Below, in pieces: positions 17,640-26,391 of a stretch of DNA of 64,000 nucleotides (positions within the stretch are counted from its first letter, which is position 1; the number at the start of each line of letters is the position of its first letter). The notes below the pieces were generated by a model. That model was not told where the DNA came from, searched no databases, and was given only the letters and a program-made list of their open reading frames with translations. The translations under genes and the position numbers were made by a program. Origin of the DNA: Bacillota bacterium (GTDB lineage: Bacteria > Bacillota > Clostridia > Christensenellales > Aristaeellaceae); NCBI GenBank assembly GCA_023411175.1, contig JAEYPB010000056.1, positions 1 through 64,000 on the forward strand, in the 5' to 3' direction.

Positions 17640-17990
17640 TTAGGTGAACGCGGCGGGGCCGTGGGTCAAGAGAATGTAGCCTGCGTAGCTCAGGATTGCC
17701 GCCGCCATCATCACGACCATCGTGATGCGCGCTCGATTGAGGCTTCGCCCCGTCTGCTTTTCGAGGTAGTCGGGCAAGAACTTGACGATGGCCAGCGCGA
17801 TGATGAAGTTGAAGGACAAAAGCGACCCGTCGCTCTTGACCAGATACAATACAGCGCTTGCGGCGACGCCCAAGATCGCGCCTCCGATCATTTGATAGTT
17901 CAGCCAGCGCTTTTCGTCGATTCCGGCCACCTTGTCGGCAAGCGGGGGCTTGGGTTCGGGCTTTAGGTTCTGGTTCTGGTCGTCTGGCAT
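17640..17990 (-). CDS. Small membrane protein of unknown function
   Basis: A 116-residue protein that I do not recognise. A polar, Asn/Pro-rich N-terminus (about residues 1-30) is followed by three hydrophobic segments: IGGAILGVAASAVLYLV, FNFIIALAIVKFLP and MVVMMAAAILSYAGYILL. The ATG at 17990 is chosen over upstream in-frame starts because an AAGGAGA site lies 6 bases before it. It is transcribed behind the ROK repressor gene, from which it is separated by 71 bases, and ahead of a terminator. Confidence 0.7.
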   Translation of the reverse strand: MPDDQNQNLKPEPKPPLADKVAGIDEKRWLNYQMIGGAILGVAASAVLYLVKSDGSLLSFNFIIALAIVKFLPDYLEKQTGRSLNRARITMVVMMAAAILSYAGYILLTHGPAAFT

Positions 17991-18061
17991 GAAAAATCTC
18001 CTTCTGGCGGCCACCGGGCCGGGATGGGACAAAGCAACCGGGGGAACCCGGGCCGTGCCGG

Positions 18062-19294
18062 TCAGGTGGCGATGGTGAACACCTTATCAAGGAAATAGTT
18101 CGCGATGCCCACCGAGTCGCCGGAGGGCCCAGAGCGCGGGTAGCCGATGGTGACGTTGCGCATCAGCATCCGACCGCCGTTCTCCTCCGGAAAGGAGCGC
18201 AGCTTGCTTAAGAAGTAGTCGCCCAGCCGCTCGATTCCGCCGCCGATCACGATGCGCTTGATGCCCGTCAGGCAGATGGCGCTGTAGATGCCGCGGAAAA
18301 GCTTCTCGGCGATGTCGTCCACCACCCGGATCACCTGGGCATCGCCCATCTCGCAGGCGGCGGCAATGGATTCCAGCGACATGGAAGCCGGGGCATCGCT
18401 GCCCGAAACGAGCCGGACGCGCTCCAGAATTGTATCCACGTTAACGTATTGCTCCAAGCAGCCGCGGTTGCCGCAGATGCAGCGCTTGCCCTCGGCGTGG
18501 ATGGTTACGTGGCCGATCTCGCCGGCGGTGTCCTCTGCGCCCAGGAACAGGTCGCCCCCGCACAGGATGCCCGCGCCGACGCCGTCCCGTACATAGATAT
18601 ACATCAGGTCGTTGACCGTCTCGCCCGTGACGTCCAGAACTTTTTTTTCCGCGTACGCGTGGGCCATCGACGAATTGCCAAAGAACAGCGGTACGCGGAT
18701 CTGTTTTTCCAGTTCCGCCATCACCTGGCGTGAGAAAGAGACATGCAGCGCCGACAGGGAGTAGGCATCCTTTTCCTGCACGAAGATGCCCGGGGACGCC
18801 ACGCACACCGCGAGGGCCTTGGAGGGATTAAACAGGCGGGATTTCTCCAGCGCGCCGCGCAGCAGGGCCGCGTAGTCCTCTCCGGTGTCCGGGTTGCCGT
18901 CGGATTCCGGGTCTTCGCCCTTAAACCCGCCGTACTGGTCGGAGGCATGGGGGATGAACAGCGTCTCCATGGGCCTGAGGTTGAGGTCGTACACCACCAA
19001 CTGCACGCCCCATCGGTTCAGCGCGAAGACCGGAAGCTGGCGGCTCTCCGGATTTATGCGCAGGTTGATGGGCTTGCGGCCAATGTGGTCGGTCTTTGCC
19101 GGGCCGGTCTCAAAAAACAGGCCCCGGCGCACCAACTCGTCCACCAGCGCCGAAACCGTCGCGGCGCTCAGTCCCGTCGAGTGGGCGAGCTGTACCCGTG
19201 TCATCTCTTTGCGCCTGTGCAATTCCAAAAAAATGCTTTTCAGGTTCGCTTCCTTGATGGCCTGTTGCGCCGGAGGCTTTTCGTCGCTCATCAT
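18062..19294 (-). CDS. ROK-family transcriptional repressor
   Basis: A 410-residue NagC/XylR-type regulator. An N-terminal winged helix (about residues 16-60, with MTRVQLAHSTGLSAATVSALVDELV) precedes a sugar-kinase-like ROK domain. The zinc-binding CxCGxxGCxE motif is at residues 272-281, following GEIGHVTIH. The start is uncertain: ATG 19294 with GGCGGA is used, while ATG 19291, ATG 19315 and GTG 19351 are also in frame. It is divergent from the NagB-like operon at 19569, whose promoter lies in the shared 274-base spacer. Control of that operon by an amino sugar is a reasonable inference. Confidence 0.92.
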   Translation of the reverse strand: MMSDEKPPAQQAIKEANLKSIFLELHRRKEMTRVQLAHSTGLSAATVSALVDELVRRGLFFETGPAKTDHIGRKPINLRINPESRQLPVFALNRWGVQLVVYDLNLRPMETLFIPHASDQYGGFKGEDPESDGNPDTGEDYAALLRGALEKSRLFNPSKALAVCVASPGIFVQEKDAYSLSALHVSFSRQVMAELEKQIRVPLFFGNSSMAHAYAEKKVLDVTGETVNDLMYIYVRDGVGAGILCGGDLFLGAEDTAGEIGHVTIHAEGKRCICGNRGCLEQYVNVDTILERVRLVSGSDAPASMSLESIAAACEMGDAQVIRVVDDIAEKLFRGIYSAICLTGIKRIVIGGGIERLGDYFLSKLRSFPEENGGRMLMRNVTIGYPRSGPSGDSVGIANYFLDKVFTIAT

Positions 19295-19376
19295 TCCGCC
19301 AGGCAGGTATTTCATAAAAAGCGATCCGTCCTCTCCGTTGTTGCGCAACACATTCCGCCGACCGTAAAATAATTAT

Positions 19377-19406
19377 AATATAACTTGTCGGGGAATGCCA
19401 GAGCAA
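19377..19406 (-). promoter_or_regulatory. Possible promoter of the ROK gene
   Basis: On the minus strand TTGCTC, an 18-base spacer and TATATT in A/T-rich sequence. The match is moderate. Confidence 0.4.
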
Positions 19407-19458
19407 TGTTTTGAGAAAATGTTCGCTTATTTTTAGGGGCATTTCCTTCTTTATGTAA

Positions 19459-19487
19459 TTGACAAGAAGAATATGCGGTGGCATAAT
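19459..19487 (+). promoter_or_regulatory. Sigma-70 promoter of operon E with internal palindrome
   Basis: TTGACA (19459-19464), a 17-base spacer and CATAAT (19482-19487). A TATGC-ggtg-GCATA inverted repeat (19472-19485) overlaps the spacer and -10 box and could be a repressor site. Confidence 0.78.
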
Positions 19488-19568
19488 ATACCTGTATTTG
19501 TTCGACGGTCATATTAATAGAGATTGCCCCGCTCGCGGTCGCAAACTGAATGTAGGGGAGGTACGGTC

Positions 19569-20519
19569 ATGGACATGGTTTCCACGCTCAAAGGCTCTTA
19601 TTTTGAGGAAATTTTCCCCAAGGGGTGGGACATCGAACGCATTAGGTCCTGCGTCTCCAATCCGCCGGAAAGCTACGGCGCTGCTCAGCCCTTCTGGAAC
19701 GCGGGTTTCTGCCCGGTGCCGTGCGATAGTCTGGATGAATTCGCCGTCTTCATGGGCCATGAAATGGCGATGCAGATCAAACTGTCCAGGGAAGAGGGCA
19801 AAGATCTGATCATGATCCTCCCGGTGGGCCCGATGGGCATGTATAAATGGGCGGTGTATTTCCTCAAGGAGTGGAATGTCTCCTGCTCCCACGTACATAC
19901 GTTTAATATGGACGAATGGAGTGACGCAACCGGCAGCACCCTGTCGCCGGAGGATCCTGCGGCTTTCCAGAAAGCCATGCTTGCTGCGTTCTTCGCGCCG
20001 CTGGGCGACCTGACGGTGCCGCCAAACCATCGGAATTTCGCCACCCGGGACAATCTGCCCACTTACGCGGACAAGATCGCCGCGCTTCGCGCCCGGGGCG
20101 CAAAGCAGGTGCTGGTCTACGGCATCGGCCGCATGTGCCACATCGCCTTCTGGGAGCCCCACTTCGCAGAGGAAGTCTCCTCCGACGAGGAATGGATGCA
20201 GTCCACCCATCGGCTGGGCGCGAGGCTCCATCCGCTGACCATCGAGCAGAACGCCATCACCAGCTTCCGCAGCGCCTGGCCGCTGATCCCCTGCTACGCC
20301 AATACCGTCGGGCCGAAGCTGTTGTTCTCGTCCGACTACGCCATCGGCGGCGCGGACGGCGTGCTGTCCCGGAACATGCAATGGCAGGGAATGAGCTTTT
20401 GGATGACGCTGCGCTACGGGCCTACCCGCTTCGTCACCTCCAGTTACATCCCGACGCTGCCCGGCAAACTGTTCTTCATGAAGGAACTGGCCGGCCCCCT
20501 CTGCGCCGACACCAACTGA
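19569..20519 (+). CDS. NagB-like isomerase/deaminase homolog with altered active site
   Basis: A 316-residue protein of the glucosamine-6-phosphate deaminase/6-phosphogluconolactonase fold. FNMDEW (Asp115) matches the NagB catalytic FNMDEY, and GIGRMCHIAFWEP (His191, Glu196) matches GVGNDGHIAFNEP. The position of NagB Asp141 is Met189, and the phosphate-loop region LPTGGTP appears as LPVGPMG. It therefore may not be a standard glucosamine-6-phosphate deaminase and may act on an unphosphorylated or different substrate; that is inference. A GGGGAGG site precedes the ATG. It is the first gene of an operon ending in a sugar deacetylase. Confidence 0.78.
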   Translation: MDMVSTLKGSYFEEIFPKGWDIERIRSCVSNPPESYGAAQPFWNAGFCPVPCDSLDEFAVFMGHEMAMQIKLSREEGKDLIMILPVGPMGMYKWAVYFLKEWNVSCSHVHTFNMDEWSDATGSTLSPEDPAAFQKAMLAAFFAPLGDLTVPPNHRNFATRDNLPTYADKIAALRARGAKQVLVYGIGRMCHIAFWEPHFAEEVSSDEEWMQSTHRLGARLHPLTIEQNAITSFRSAWPLIPCYANTVGPKLLFSSDYAIGGADGVLSRNMQWQGMSFWMTLRYGPTRFVTSSYIPTLPGKLFFMKELAGPLCADTN

Positions 20520-20553
20520 CCCTTCGATTGCCCGTGGAAAGGATGAGGCGTCC

Positions 20554-22047
20554 GTGATCGATGATCGTCCCGCCCTCTTGGAGATGAAAGGGATCACCAA
20601 GGCGTTCCCAGGCGTGCTGGCGCTGAACAATGTTGATCTGGCCGTCCACGCGGGGAAGGTGCTCGCGCTGGTCGGCGAGAACGGCGCAGGCAAGTCGACA
20701 CTGATGAAGGTGCTTTCAGGCGTGCACCGGATGGACAAGGGCGAGATCCGCTTGGACGGGAAGCCCGTGGAGAACATTACCCCGCTCTCTGCCCAGCACA
20801 TGGGCATCTCCATCATCTATCAGGAATTCAATCTTCTGAACAACATGTCCGTCGCCGAAAACATCTTCGTTGGCCGCGAGCTCAAGACCCGCGCAGGTTT
20901 CGTAGACAAAAAAGCGCAGTGGGCGGAGGCGCTGAAGCTGCTTCAGGAGGTCGGCCTCTCGATCAACCCGGACACCAGGGTGCGGAGGCTTTCGACTGCC
21001 CAGAAGCAGATGATCGAGGTGGCCAGGGCACTTTCTTTTAAGGCTCGCATCATCATCATGGACGAACCCACCTCCTCGCTGACGGATCGGGAGACCGAGA
21101 CGCTGTTCGGCATCATCCGCAAGCTCCGTGAGCGGGGCGTCGCCATCGTATTCATTTCCCACCGCATGAACGAAATCTTTGAGATCTCCGACGAGATCGC
21201 CGTCATGCGGGATGGAGAGATGATGGAAAAGATGGACACCCATTCGGTCACCGAGCAGGACGTCATCGGCGCGATGGTCGGCCGGGAGGTCAAGAACCTG
21301 TTCGTCAAGGAGCAAGTGGAAATCGGCCCCGTGGCGCTGGAGGTCCGGAATCTCTCTACAAAAGATTTTTTGAAGGACGTTTCCTTTTCCGTCCGCTCCG
21401 GCGAAATTCTGGGCTTTGCGGGCCTTGTGGGTGCCGGGCGCAGCGAGGTCATGCGGGCGCTGTTTGGCATAGACCCCAGGGAAACGGGAGAGATCCTCGT
21501 GCGCGGCAAGAAGGTGGACATCCGCTCCACCGTCGACGCGCTCCGCTGCGGAATCGGCTTCGTGCCCGAGGATCGCAAAGAGCAGGGCCTGGTGCTGAAC
21601 ATGACCGTCAAGCGCAACGTGTCGCTGGCGGCGCTGCGCAAGGTCGCCAGGCAATGGTTCATCGACCGCGGCGCGGAGGACGCGCTGACCGACCGGTATG
21701 TTGAAGCGCTGCGCGTCAAGACACCTTCCCGCGAGCAGCGCGTGGTGAACCTGTCGGGAGGAAATCAGCAGAAGGTGGTCATCGCCAAGTGGATGGCGAC
21801 CAGTCCGGCGATCCTGATCCTGGATGAACCGACCCGCGGCATCGACGTGGGCGCGAAAAAGGAAATTCATGCGCTGATGAGCAAGCTCGCCGAGCAAGGG
21901 GTCGCCATCATTATGATCTCGTCGGAACTGCCCGAAGTCTTGGGCATGAGCGACCGCATCGTCGTGATGCACGAGGGCAGGATCAAGGGCGTATTGAGCC
22001 GCGCGGACGCAAGTCAGACGGCCATCATGAAGATGGCGGTATCCTAA
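20554..22047 (+). CDS. Sugar ABC transporter ATP-binding protein (two NBD)
   Basis: A 497-residue CUT2 ATPase starting at GTG. Domain one has GENGAGKST, a degenerate LSTAQKQM signature and IIMDEPTSSL. Domain two has GLVGAGRSE, an intact LSGGNQQK signature and LDEPTRGIDVGAKKE. It couples to the permease gene, which starts 18 bases downstream, and lies 35 bases after the NagB-like gene. Confidence 0.94.
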   Translation: MIDDRPALLEMKGITKAFPGVLALNNVDLAVHAGKVLALVGENGAGKSTLMKVLSGVHRMDKGEIRLDGKPVENITPLSAQHMGISIIYQEFNLLNNMSVAENIFVGRELKTRAGFVDKKAQWAEALKLLQEVGLSINPDTRVRRLSTAQKQMIEVARALSFKARIIIMDEPTSSLTDRETETLFGIIRKLRERGVAIVFISHRMNEIFEISDEIAVMRDGEMMEKMDTHSVTEQDVIGAMVGREVKNLFVKEQVEIGPVALEVRNLSTKDFLKDVSFSVRSGEILGFAGLVGAGRSEVMRALFGIDPRETGEILVRGKKVDIRSTVDALRCGIGFVPEDRKEQGLVLNMTVKRNVSLAALRKVARQWFIDRGAEDALTDRYVEALRVKTPSREQRVVNLSGGNQQKVVIAKWMATSPAILILDEPTRGIDVGAKKEIHALMSKLAEQGVAIIMISSELPEVLGMSDRIVVMHEGRIKGVLSRADASQTAIMKMAVS

Positions 22048-22064
22048 GGGGAGGGTGGAAGGGC

Positions 22065-23027
22065 ATGATACAGCAGGCAGGCCTTAAGCCGGGAAAAAAA
22101 CTGGTTAAGCAGTCCTCGACAGTCTCGATCTTCCTGATTCTGGTTGTGATGTGCGCGATCATGGCGGCCGTGTCGCCCGCGTTCGTCAAGATCTCCAACA
22201 TCCTGTCCACCGCCCGTTCCTTCTCCGCCATCGCGGTGGCCGGCATTGGCGTCAGCATGGTCATCATCACCGGCGGCATTGATCTGTCCATCGGCTCGGT
22301 CTACGGCCTGGCCGGCGTGATCTCCGCCATGCTGGTGGTCTCGGGCGTTCCGCTTCTGCCCGGCATCCTCGGAGGCATGCTGATCGGATCCGCGGTGGGC
22401 CTGTTCAACGGCATGATGGTGGTCTACCTGAGGCTTCCCCCCTTCATCGCCACGATGGGCACCATGCAGATTGCCCGGGGCATCTGCTACATCATCACCC
22501 AGGGCTATCCGGTTTCGAACCTGCCCAAGGAGTACACGCTGCTGGGCCAGGGATACCTGCTGGGCATTCCGGTCCCGATCTGGGTGATGATCCTGATCGC
22601 GATCCTGTTTGCGATCTTCCTCAACATGACCACCACCGGTCGGAGGATCTTCGCGCTGGGCGGAAACGAAGAGGCCACGCGCATTTCGGGCATCAACACC
22701 AAGAGGCTGAAGGTGTTGGTCTATACGCTGGGCGCCGCGCTGGCGGGCCTGGCGGGTATTATCACCGCCTCAAAGCTGGGCGTTGGCCAGCCGACCGCGG
22801 GCATCGGCTTTGAGATGGACGCCATCGCGGCGGTGGTCATCGGCGGTGCGTCGCTGTCAGGCGGCGAGGGAACCGTCACCGGCACGATCATCGGCGCGGC
22901 CATCATCGGCGTGCTTCGAAACGCGCTGGTGCTTCTGAGCGTGGACTCCTACTGGCAGACGCTGATCATCGGCTGCGTCATCATCCTGGCTGTGACCATC
23001 GACCAGCTTCGCAAGGGAAAGAAGTAA
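22065..23027 (+). CDS. Sugar ABC transporter permease (RbsC type)
   Basis: A 320-residue hydrophobic permease with TGGIDLSIGSVYG near residue 70, LGGNEEATRISGI near residue 195 and VVIGGASLSGGEGT near residue 265. It is quite similar in layout to the permease at 708-1673, including the GVGQPTAGIGFEMDAIAA stretch. A GGGGAGGG site precedes the ATG. It is the sole permease of operon E. Confidence 0.94.
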   Translation: MIQQAGLKPGKKLVKQSSTVSIFLILVVMCAIMAAVSPAFVKISNILSTARSFSAIAVAGIGVSMVIITGGIDLSIGSVYGLAGVISAMLVVSGVPLLPGILGGMLIGSAVGLFNGMMVVYLRLPPFIATMGTMQIARGICYIITQGYPVSNLPKEYTLLGQGYLLGIPVPIWVMILIAILFAIFLNMTTTGRRIFALGGNEEATRISGINTKRLKVLVYTLGAALAGLAGIITASKLGVGQPTAGIGFEMDAIAAVVIGGASLSGGEGTVTGTIIGAAIIGVLRNALVLLSVDSYWQTLIIGCVIILAVTIDQLRKGKK

Positions 23028-23249
23028 TCCGGGTACAGGACCATCCGTCATCGTGGCGGTGCTTTTCGCGCACGACGATCCCCCTTTCGCTCGATCGCAG
23101 CGGCCTCGTTCCGACGCCCGAAGGCTCGCCCTCGGTATGGCCCTGCACCGAAAACGCCTCGCCACCTTGAACGAAGTAGCGCTCTGTCTTGCCACGGTCG
23201 GCGATCCTTCCGGTCAATCGCCGGGAGAATAAATAAGGAGGAAGAGAAC

Positions 23250-24221
23250 ATGAGGAAAACCGTATCCATCCTGCTCGCGCTGCTGCTGCTCACGACGCTC
23301 CCCGCCTTGGCCGAGGACATCACGATTGTCGCCATCGGCCAACAGCTTGGCAACGTGGTGTTCCTCGACGCGGAGAAGGGCGTCAAGGCCGCCGGCGAAG
23401 AACTGGGCATCAAGACCCAGTGGCAGTCCCCGCTGCGCGCCGAGGCTGAGCTCCAGAACGAGATCATGAACAGCCTGATCGATCTGGGCGTGGACGGCAT
23501 CGCGATTTCCTGCACCACGGGCGACGCGCTCAAGGACGTCATCAACCGCGCCATCGACGCAGGCATCAAGGTCTCCTGCTACGATGTGGACTCTCCGAAC
23601 TCCCAGCGCCTGTTCTACGCCGGCACCGAGAACTACAAAGCAGGCTACACCTGCGGCCAGTACATCGTGGACCTGTACAAGGACTCCGGGCTCGAGAAGG
23701 TGCGCGTGGCGCAGCTTGAGGGCATCCCCGGCGCCAACGACATCGAGGCCCGTAAGAAGGGCTTTGCCGACGCCATCGCGGGCACCAACATCGAAGTCGT
23801 CTACTCCTATGCCTGTGACGACAACGTGGATCAGGCCATCGAGGGCGTAGAAGCCTACACCCGCGCCGAGGGCGACAACATCCACGCCTGGTTCATGGCG
23901 GGCGGCTGGCCCTACACCGTCGCGCCCAGCGCCATGCCGGAGACCAACGCCTGGAAGCAGGCGGACCCGAATCGCAAAATTGTCACCGTGGACATCTTCG
24001 CAGAGACCACGCCGGCATTCTTTGAGATGGGCGTTCTGGACGTCGCCGTGGGCCAGAGTTTCTACCAGATGGGCTATCAGTCCGTCATGAACCTGTACAA
24101 GCTCATCAAGGGCGAGGCGATTGACGCGCCCTTCGACGAGACCATCGGCGGCCCGTTCATCAACACCGGCGTGCAGGTCGCGACCATCGACGATTGGCAG
24201 GAAGTCATTTCTCAGGGTTAA
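23250..24221 (+). CDS. Sugar ABC transporter substrate-binding protein
   Basis: A 323-residue exported binding protein. The short signal peptide (MRKTVSILLALLLLTTL) ends in ALA before E-D-I, again without a lipobox cysteine. GVDGIAISCTTGDA, CYDVDSPNSQRLFY and ATIDDWQEV are typical type I binding-protein segments. It lies 222 bases behind the permease; that spacer holds an imperfect inverted repeat but no gene. A strong AAGGAGGAAG site is present. The ligand is presumed to be the sugar degraded by the flanking enzymes. Confidence 0.93.
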   Translation: MRKTVSILLALLLLTTLPALAEDITIVAIGQQLGNVVFLDAEKGVKAAGEELGIKTQWQSPLRAEAELQNEIMNSLIDLGVDGIAISCTTGDALKDVINRAIDAGIKVSCYDVDSPNSQRLFYAGTENYKAGYTCGQYIVDLYKDSGLEKVRVAQLEGIPGANDIEARKKGFADAIAGTNIEVVYSYACDDNVDQAIEGVEAYTRAEGDNIHAWFMAGGWPYTVAPSAMPETNAWKQADPNRKIVTVDIFAETTPAFFEMGVLDVAVGQSFYQMGYQSVMNLYKLIKGEAIDAPFDETIGGPFINTGVQVATIDDWQEVISQG

Positions 24222-24229
24222 GAACCGCT

Positions 24230-24259
24230 CCGGCCGCCTCCCGTTCGGGGGGCGGCCGG
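24230..24259 (+). other. Intercistronic stem-loop after binding-protein gene
   Basis: CCGGCCGCC (24230-24238) pairs perfectly with 24251-24259, and CCC/GGG in the loop can extend the stem. No T tract follows, so RNA stabilisation is more likely than termination. Confidence 0.72.
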
Positions 24260-24284
24260 GAACCTGTCCGGCGGAGGTTGAGCC

Positions 24285-25295
24285 ATGAGGAGCCTATACG
24301 GAAAAGCATTGTTTGAAACCGAACTGCGCGAACTGCCTGAGCAACCGGTTACAGGACGCATGGTGCGCGTAAACGTGTATGCCTGCGGCGTGTGCGGCAC
24401 GGACCTCCACTTCCTCCGGGATGCCGGCTGTTGGACCGCCCTGGGCCATGAAATCGCGGGTCTTGTCGTCGAAACCGGCCCGGAAGTGACGCGCGTACAG
24501 CATGGTGACCGTGTGGTTGTTGAAGATGTGACGATGTGTGGCGGCTGCGATGCCTGCAAGTCCGGGCGGTACGACTTGTGTCAGGCGCCCTATCGACTGG
24601 ATGGGCAGGGTGGCATGTCGGACCAGATCGTCGTCCACGAAAACATGCTGAATCGCTTTGATCATCAAATCCAATGGCCAATCGCAGCCATGACGGAGCC
24701 GCTGGCGGTGGCCATCTCCTGCGTGGAAAAGCTTCACTTGCCGCGCCATGGGTCGGTTCTAATCTACGGCATGGGGGCCATCGGGCTTTTGTGCGCTGCC
24801 TACGCGAAAATTTCCGGCGCGCTCAGTGTGGACATGGTGGGCAGAAACTCCGACAGCCAGCGCAGCGCCCGCGCTGAGGTCGCCGCAAAGGCGCTGGGTG
24901 CGGATGCCCTGTACTATACCGAGCATTCCGTCCGTGAACCTCGAATGGGTTCTTACGACGCCGCCATCGTCGCGGCGCCGCCGAAACTGGTGGCAGATGC
25001 GCTGAAGCGCGTGAAGTACGGCGGCTGTGTCCTGGCCTGCGGCATCACGCTGTCGGGCGGCGCTTCCGCGGAGATCGACATCAACGACATGGTCATGAGC
25101 AAGAAGTCGCTCATCACCTCTCTGGCGGAGCCTGCAGTTAACTTTCCGCTGGCCGTCAGGCTGATTGAGCGAGGGGAAATCAACGTGAACGCCATCATTA
25201 CCCATTGCCTGCCGCTTTCGCGCGCGGACGAGCTTAAATTACTCTACGGCGGGGACTCGGCTGCGATCAAGACCGTTATGCTCTGCCGACAATGA
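24285..25295 (+). CDS. Zinc-dependent medium-chain alcohol/polyol dehydrogenase
   Basis: A 336-residue enzyme of the sorbitol/threonine dehydrogenase type. Catalytic zinc ligands appear in CGVCGTD and GHE, the structural zinc cluster in CGGCDACKSGRYDLC, and the coenzyme loop in GMGAIG. It would oxidise a sugar alcohol or a sugar hydroxyl with NAD(P). It lies in the middle of operon E, between the binding-protein gene and the URO-D-like gene, with a GGCGGAGG site. The substrate is unknown. Confidence 0.92.
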   Translation: MRSLYGKALFETELRELPEQPVTGRMVRVNVYACGVCGTDLHFLRDAGCWTALGHEIAGLVVETGPEVTRVQHGDRVVVEDVTMCGGCDACKSGRYDLCQAPYRLDGQGGMSDQIVVHENMLNRFDHQIQWPIAAMTEPLAVAISCVEKLHLPRHGSVLIYGMGAIGLLCAAYAKISGALSVDMVGRNSDSQRSARAEVAAKALGADALYYTEHSVREPRMGSYDAAIVAAPPKLVADALKRVKYGGCVLACGITLSGGASAEIDINDMVMSKKSLITSLAEPAVNFPLAVRLIERGEINVNAIITHCLPLSRADELKLLYGGDSAAIKTVMLCRQ

Positions 25296-25342
25296 AAAAA
25301 CCGGTTATCCAGGAATAAATTCCCTTCCGGAGGAAACGGGCG

Positions 25343-26356
25343 ATGGGTAAGGAGCGGCAGCCTGACTTTAAAAACCTGGCGGCGATCCTCGAGCGGCGTG
25401 CCCCCGCGCGGCCTACGCTGTTTGAGTACTTTCTGAACGAACGGCTGTACACCCGCTTCAGCGGGATGGAAGCGCCGGACGCCCGCGACACGTACGCCTG
25501 CGCCGCGCGCCTGGCCAAGGCATTTCGCAACGCGGGCTACGACTATGTGACGCTGTCCTGCCCCTGGGTGTTTCCTGGATCCCAGCCGCAGGCGCAGCTG
25601 GCCTCCCGCTCGCTCAACCACGAAGCGGTGATCTCGAACCGCGCGTCCTTGGACCGATACCCGTGGCCGGATTTCGCTGCGATGGACTACGGCTACGTCG
25701 GCAAGTTGGCTGCGGAGCTGCCGGAGGGCATGGGCATCGTGATGGCCTCCTCCGACGGCGTCTTGGAAACGGCGACGTCGCTTCTCGGTTACGACAACCT
25801 GTGTTTGATGCTCTACGACGATGAAGAGCTTGTGAAAGACATCTTTGAGCGCATCGGTTGCGTCATTCTTTCCTTCTATCGGAAGGCGCTGACGCTTCCG
25901 GGCGTGCGCGCGATCCTATGTAACGACGACTGGGGATTTCATTCGCAGACGCTGATTGCGCCAGATGACCTTCGAAAATACGTGTTCCCGTGGTACAAGG
26001 AGTGCTGCAGGCTGGCTCATGCGCGTGGGAAGTATGCCATTTTGCATTCCTGCGGTGAACACCGTAAGATTCTGGACGACATCATTTCCATGGGCTTCGA
26101 CGCGCGGCACTCCTACGAGGACAAGATCCTGCCGGTGGAGGAGGCATACAAAGCGTATGCGGGCAGGATCGCGGTGGTGGGCGGCATTGACGTGGACTTT
26201 CTGTGCCGGAAGCGCCCGGAGGAGATCCGCGCCCGCGCTATGGACTTGCTCCAGATGACCGGTTCCGTTGGCTACGCGCTGGGCTCGGGCAATTCGATCC
26301 CGGATTACGTGCCCGACGAGAAATACCTGGCCATGACCGGCGCTGCACTCGACTGA
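25343..26356 (+). CDS. URO-D-family (uroporphyrinogen decarboxylase-like) protein
   Basis: A 337-residue TIM-barrel protein of the uroporphyrinogen decarboxylase superfamily, which also holds corrinoid methyltransferases. Evidence includes ILCNDDWGFHSQTLIAPDDLRKYVFPWYK, split here as NDDWGFHS then LIAPDDLRKYVFPWY, and ILHSCGEHRKILDDI with the His and Cys used for metal binding in the methyltransferase branch. No haem genes are nearby, so a porphyrin role is unlikely. Related genes often accompany sugar transporters in Bacillota, with no role known to me. A GGAGG site precedes the ATG. Confidence 0.83.
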   Translation: MGKERQPDFKNLAAILERRAPARPTLFEYFLNERLYTRFSGMEAPDARDTYACAARLAKAFRNAGYDYVTLSCPWVFPGSQPQAQLASRSLNHEAVISNRASLDRYPWPDFAAMDYGYVGKLAAELPEGMGIVMASSDGVLETATSLLGYDNLCLMLYDDEELVKDIFERIGCVILSFYRKALTLPGVRAILCNDDWGFHSQTLIAPDDLRKYVFPWYKECCRLAHARGKYAILHSCGEHRKILDDIISMGFDARHSYEDKILPVEEAYKAYAGRIAVVGGIDVDFLCRKRPEEIRARAMDLLQMTGSVGYALGSGNSIPDYVPDEKYLAMTGAALD

Positions 26357-26391
26357 GAACCAAGCGCATTTTACGCGATGGAGGGGTGTCC

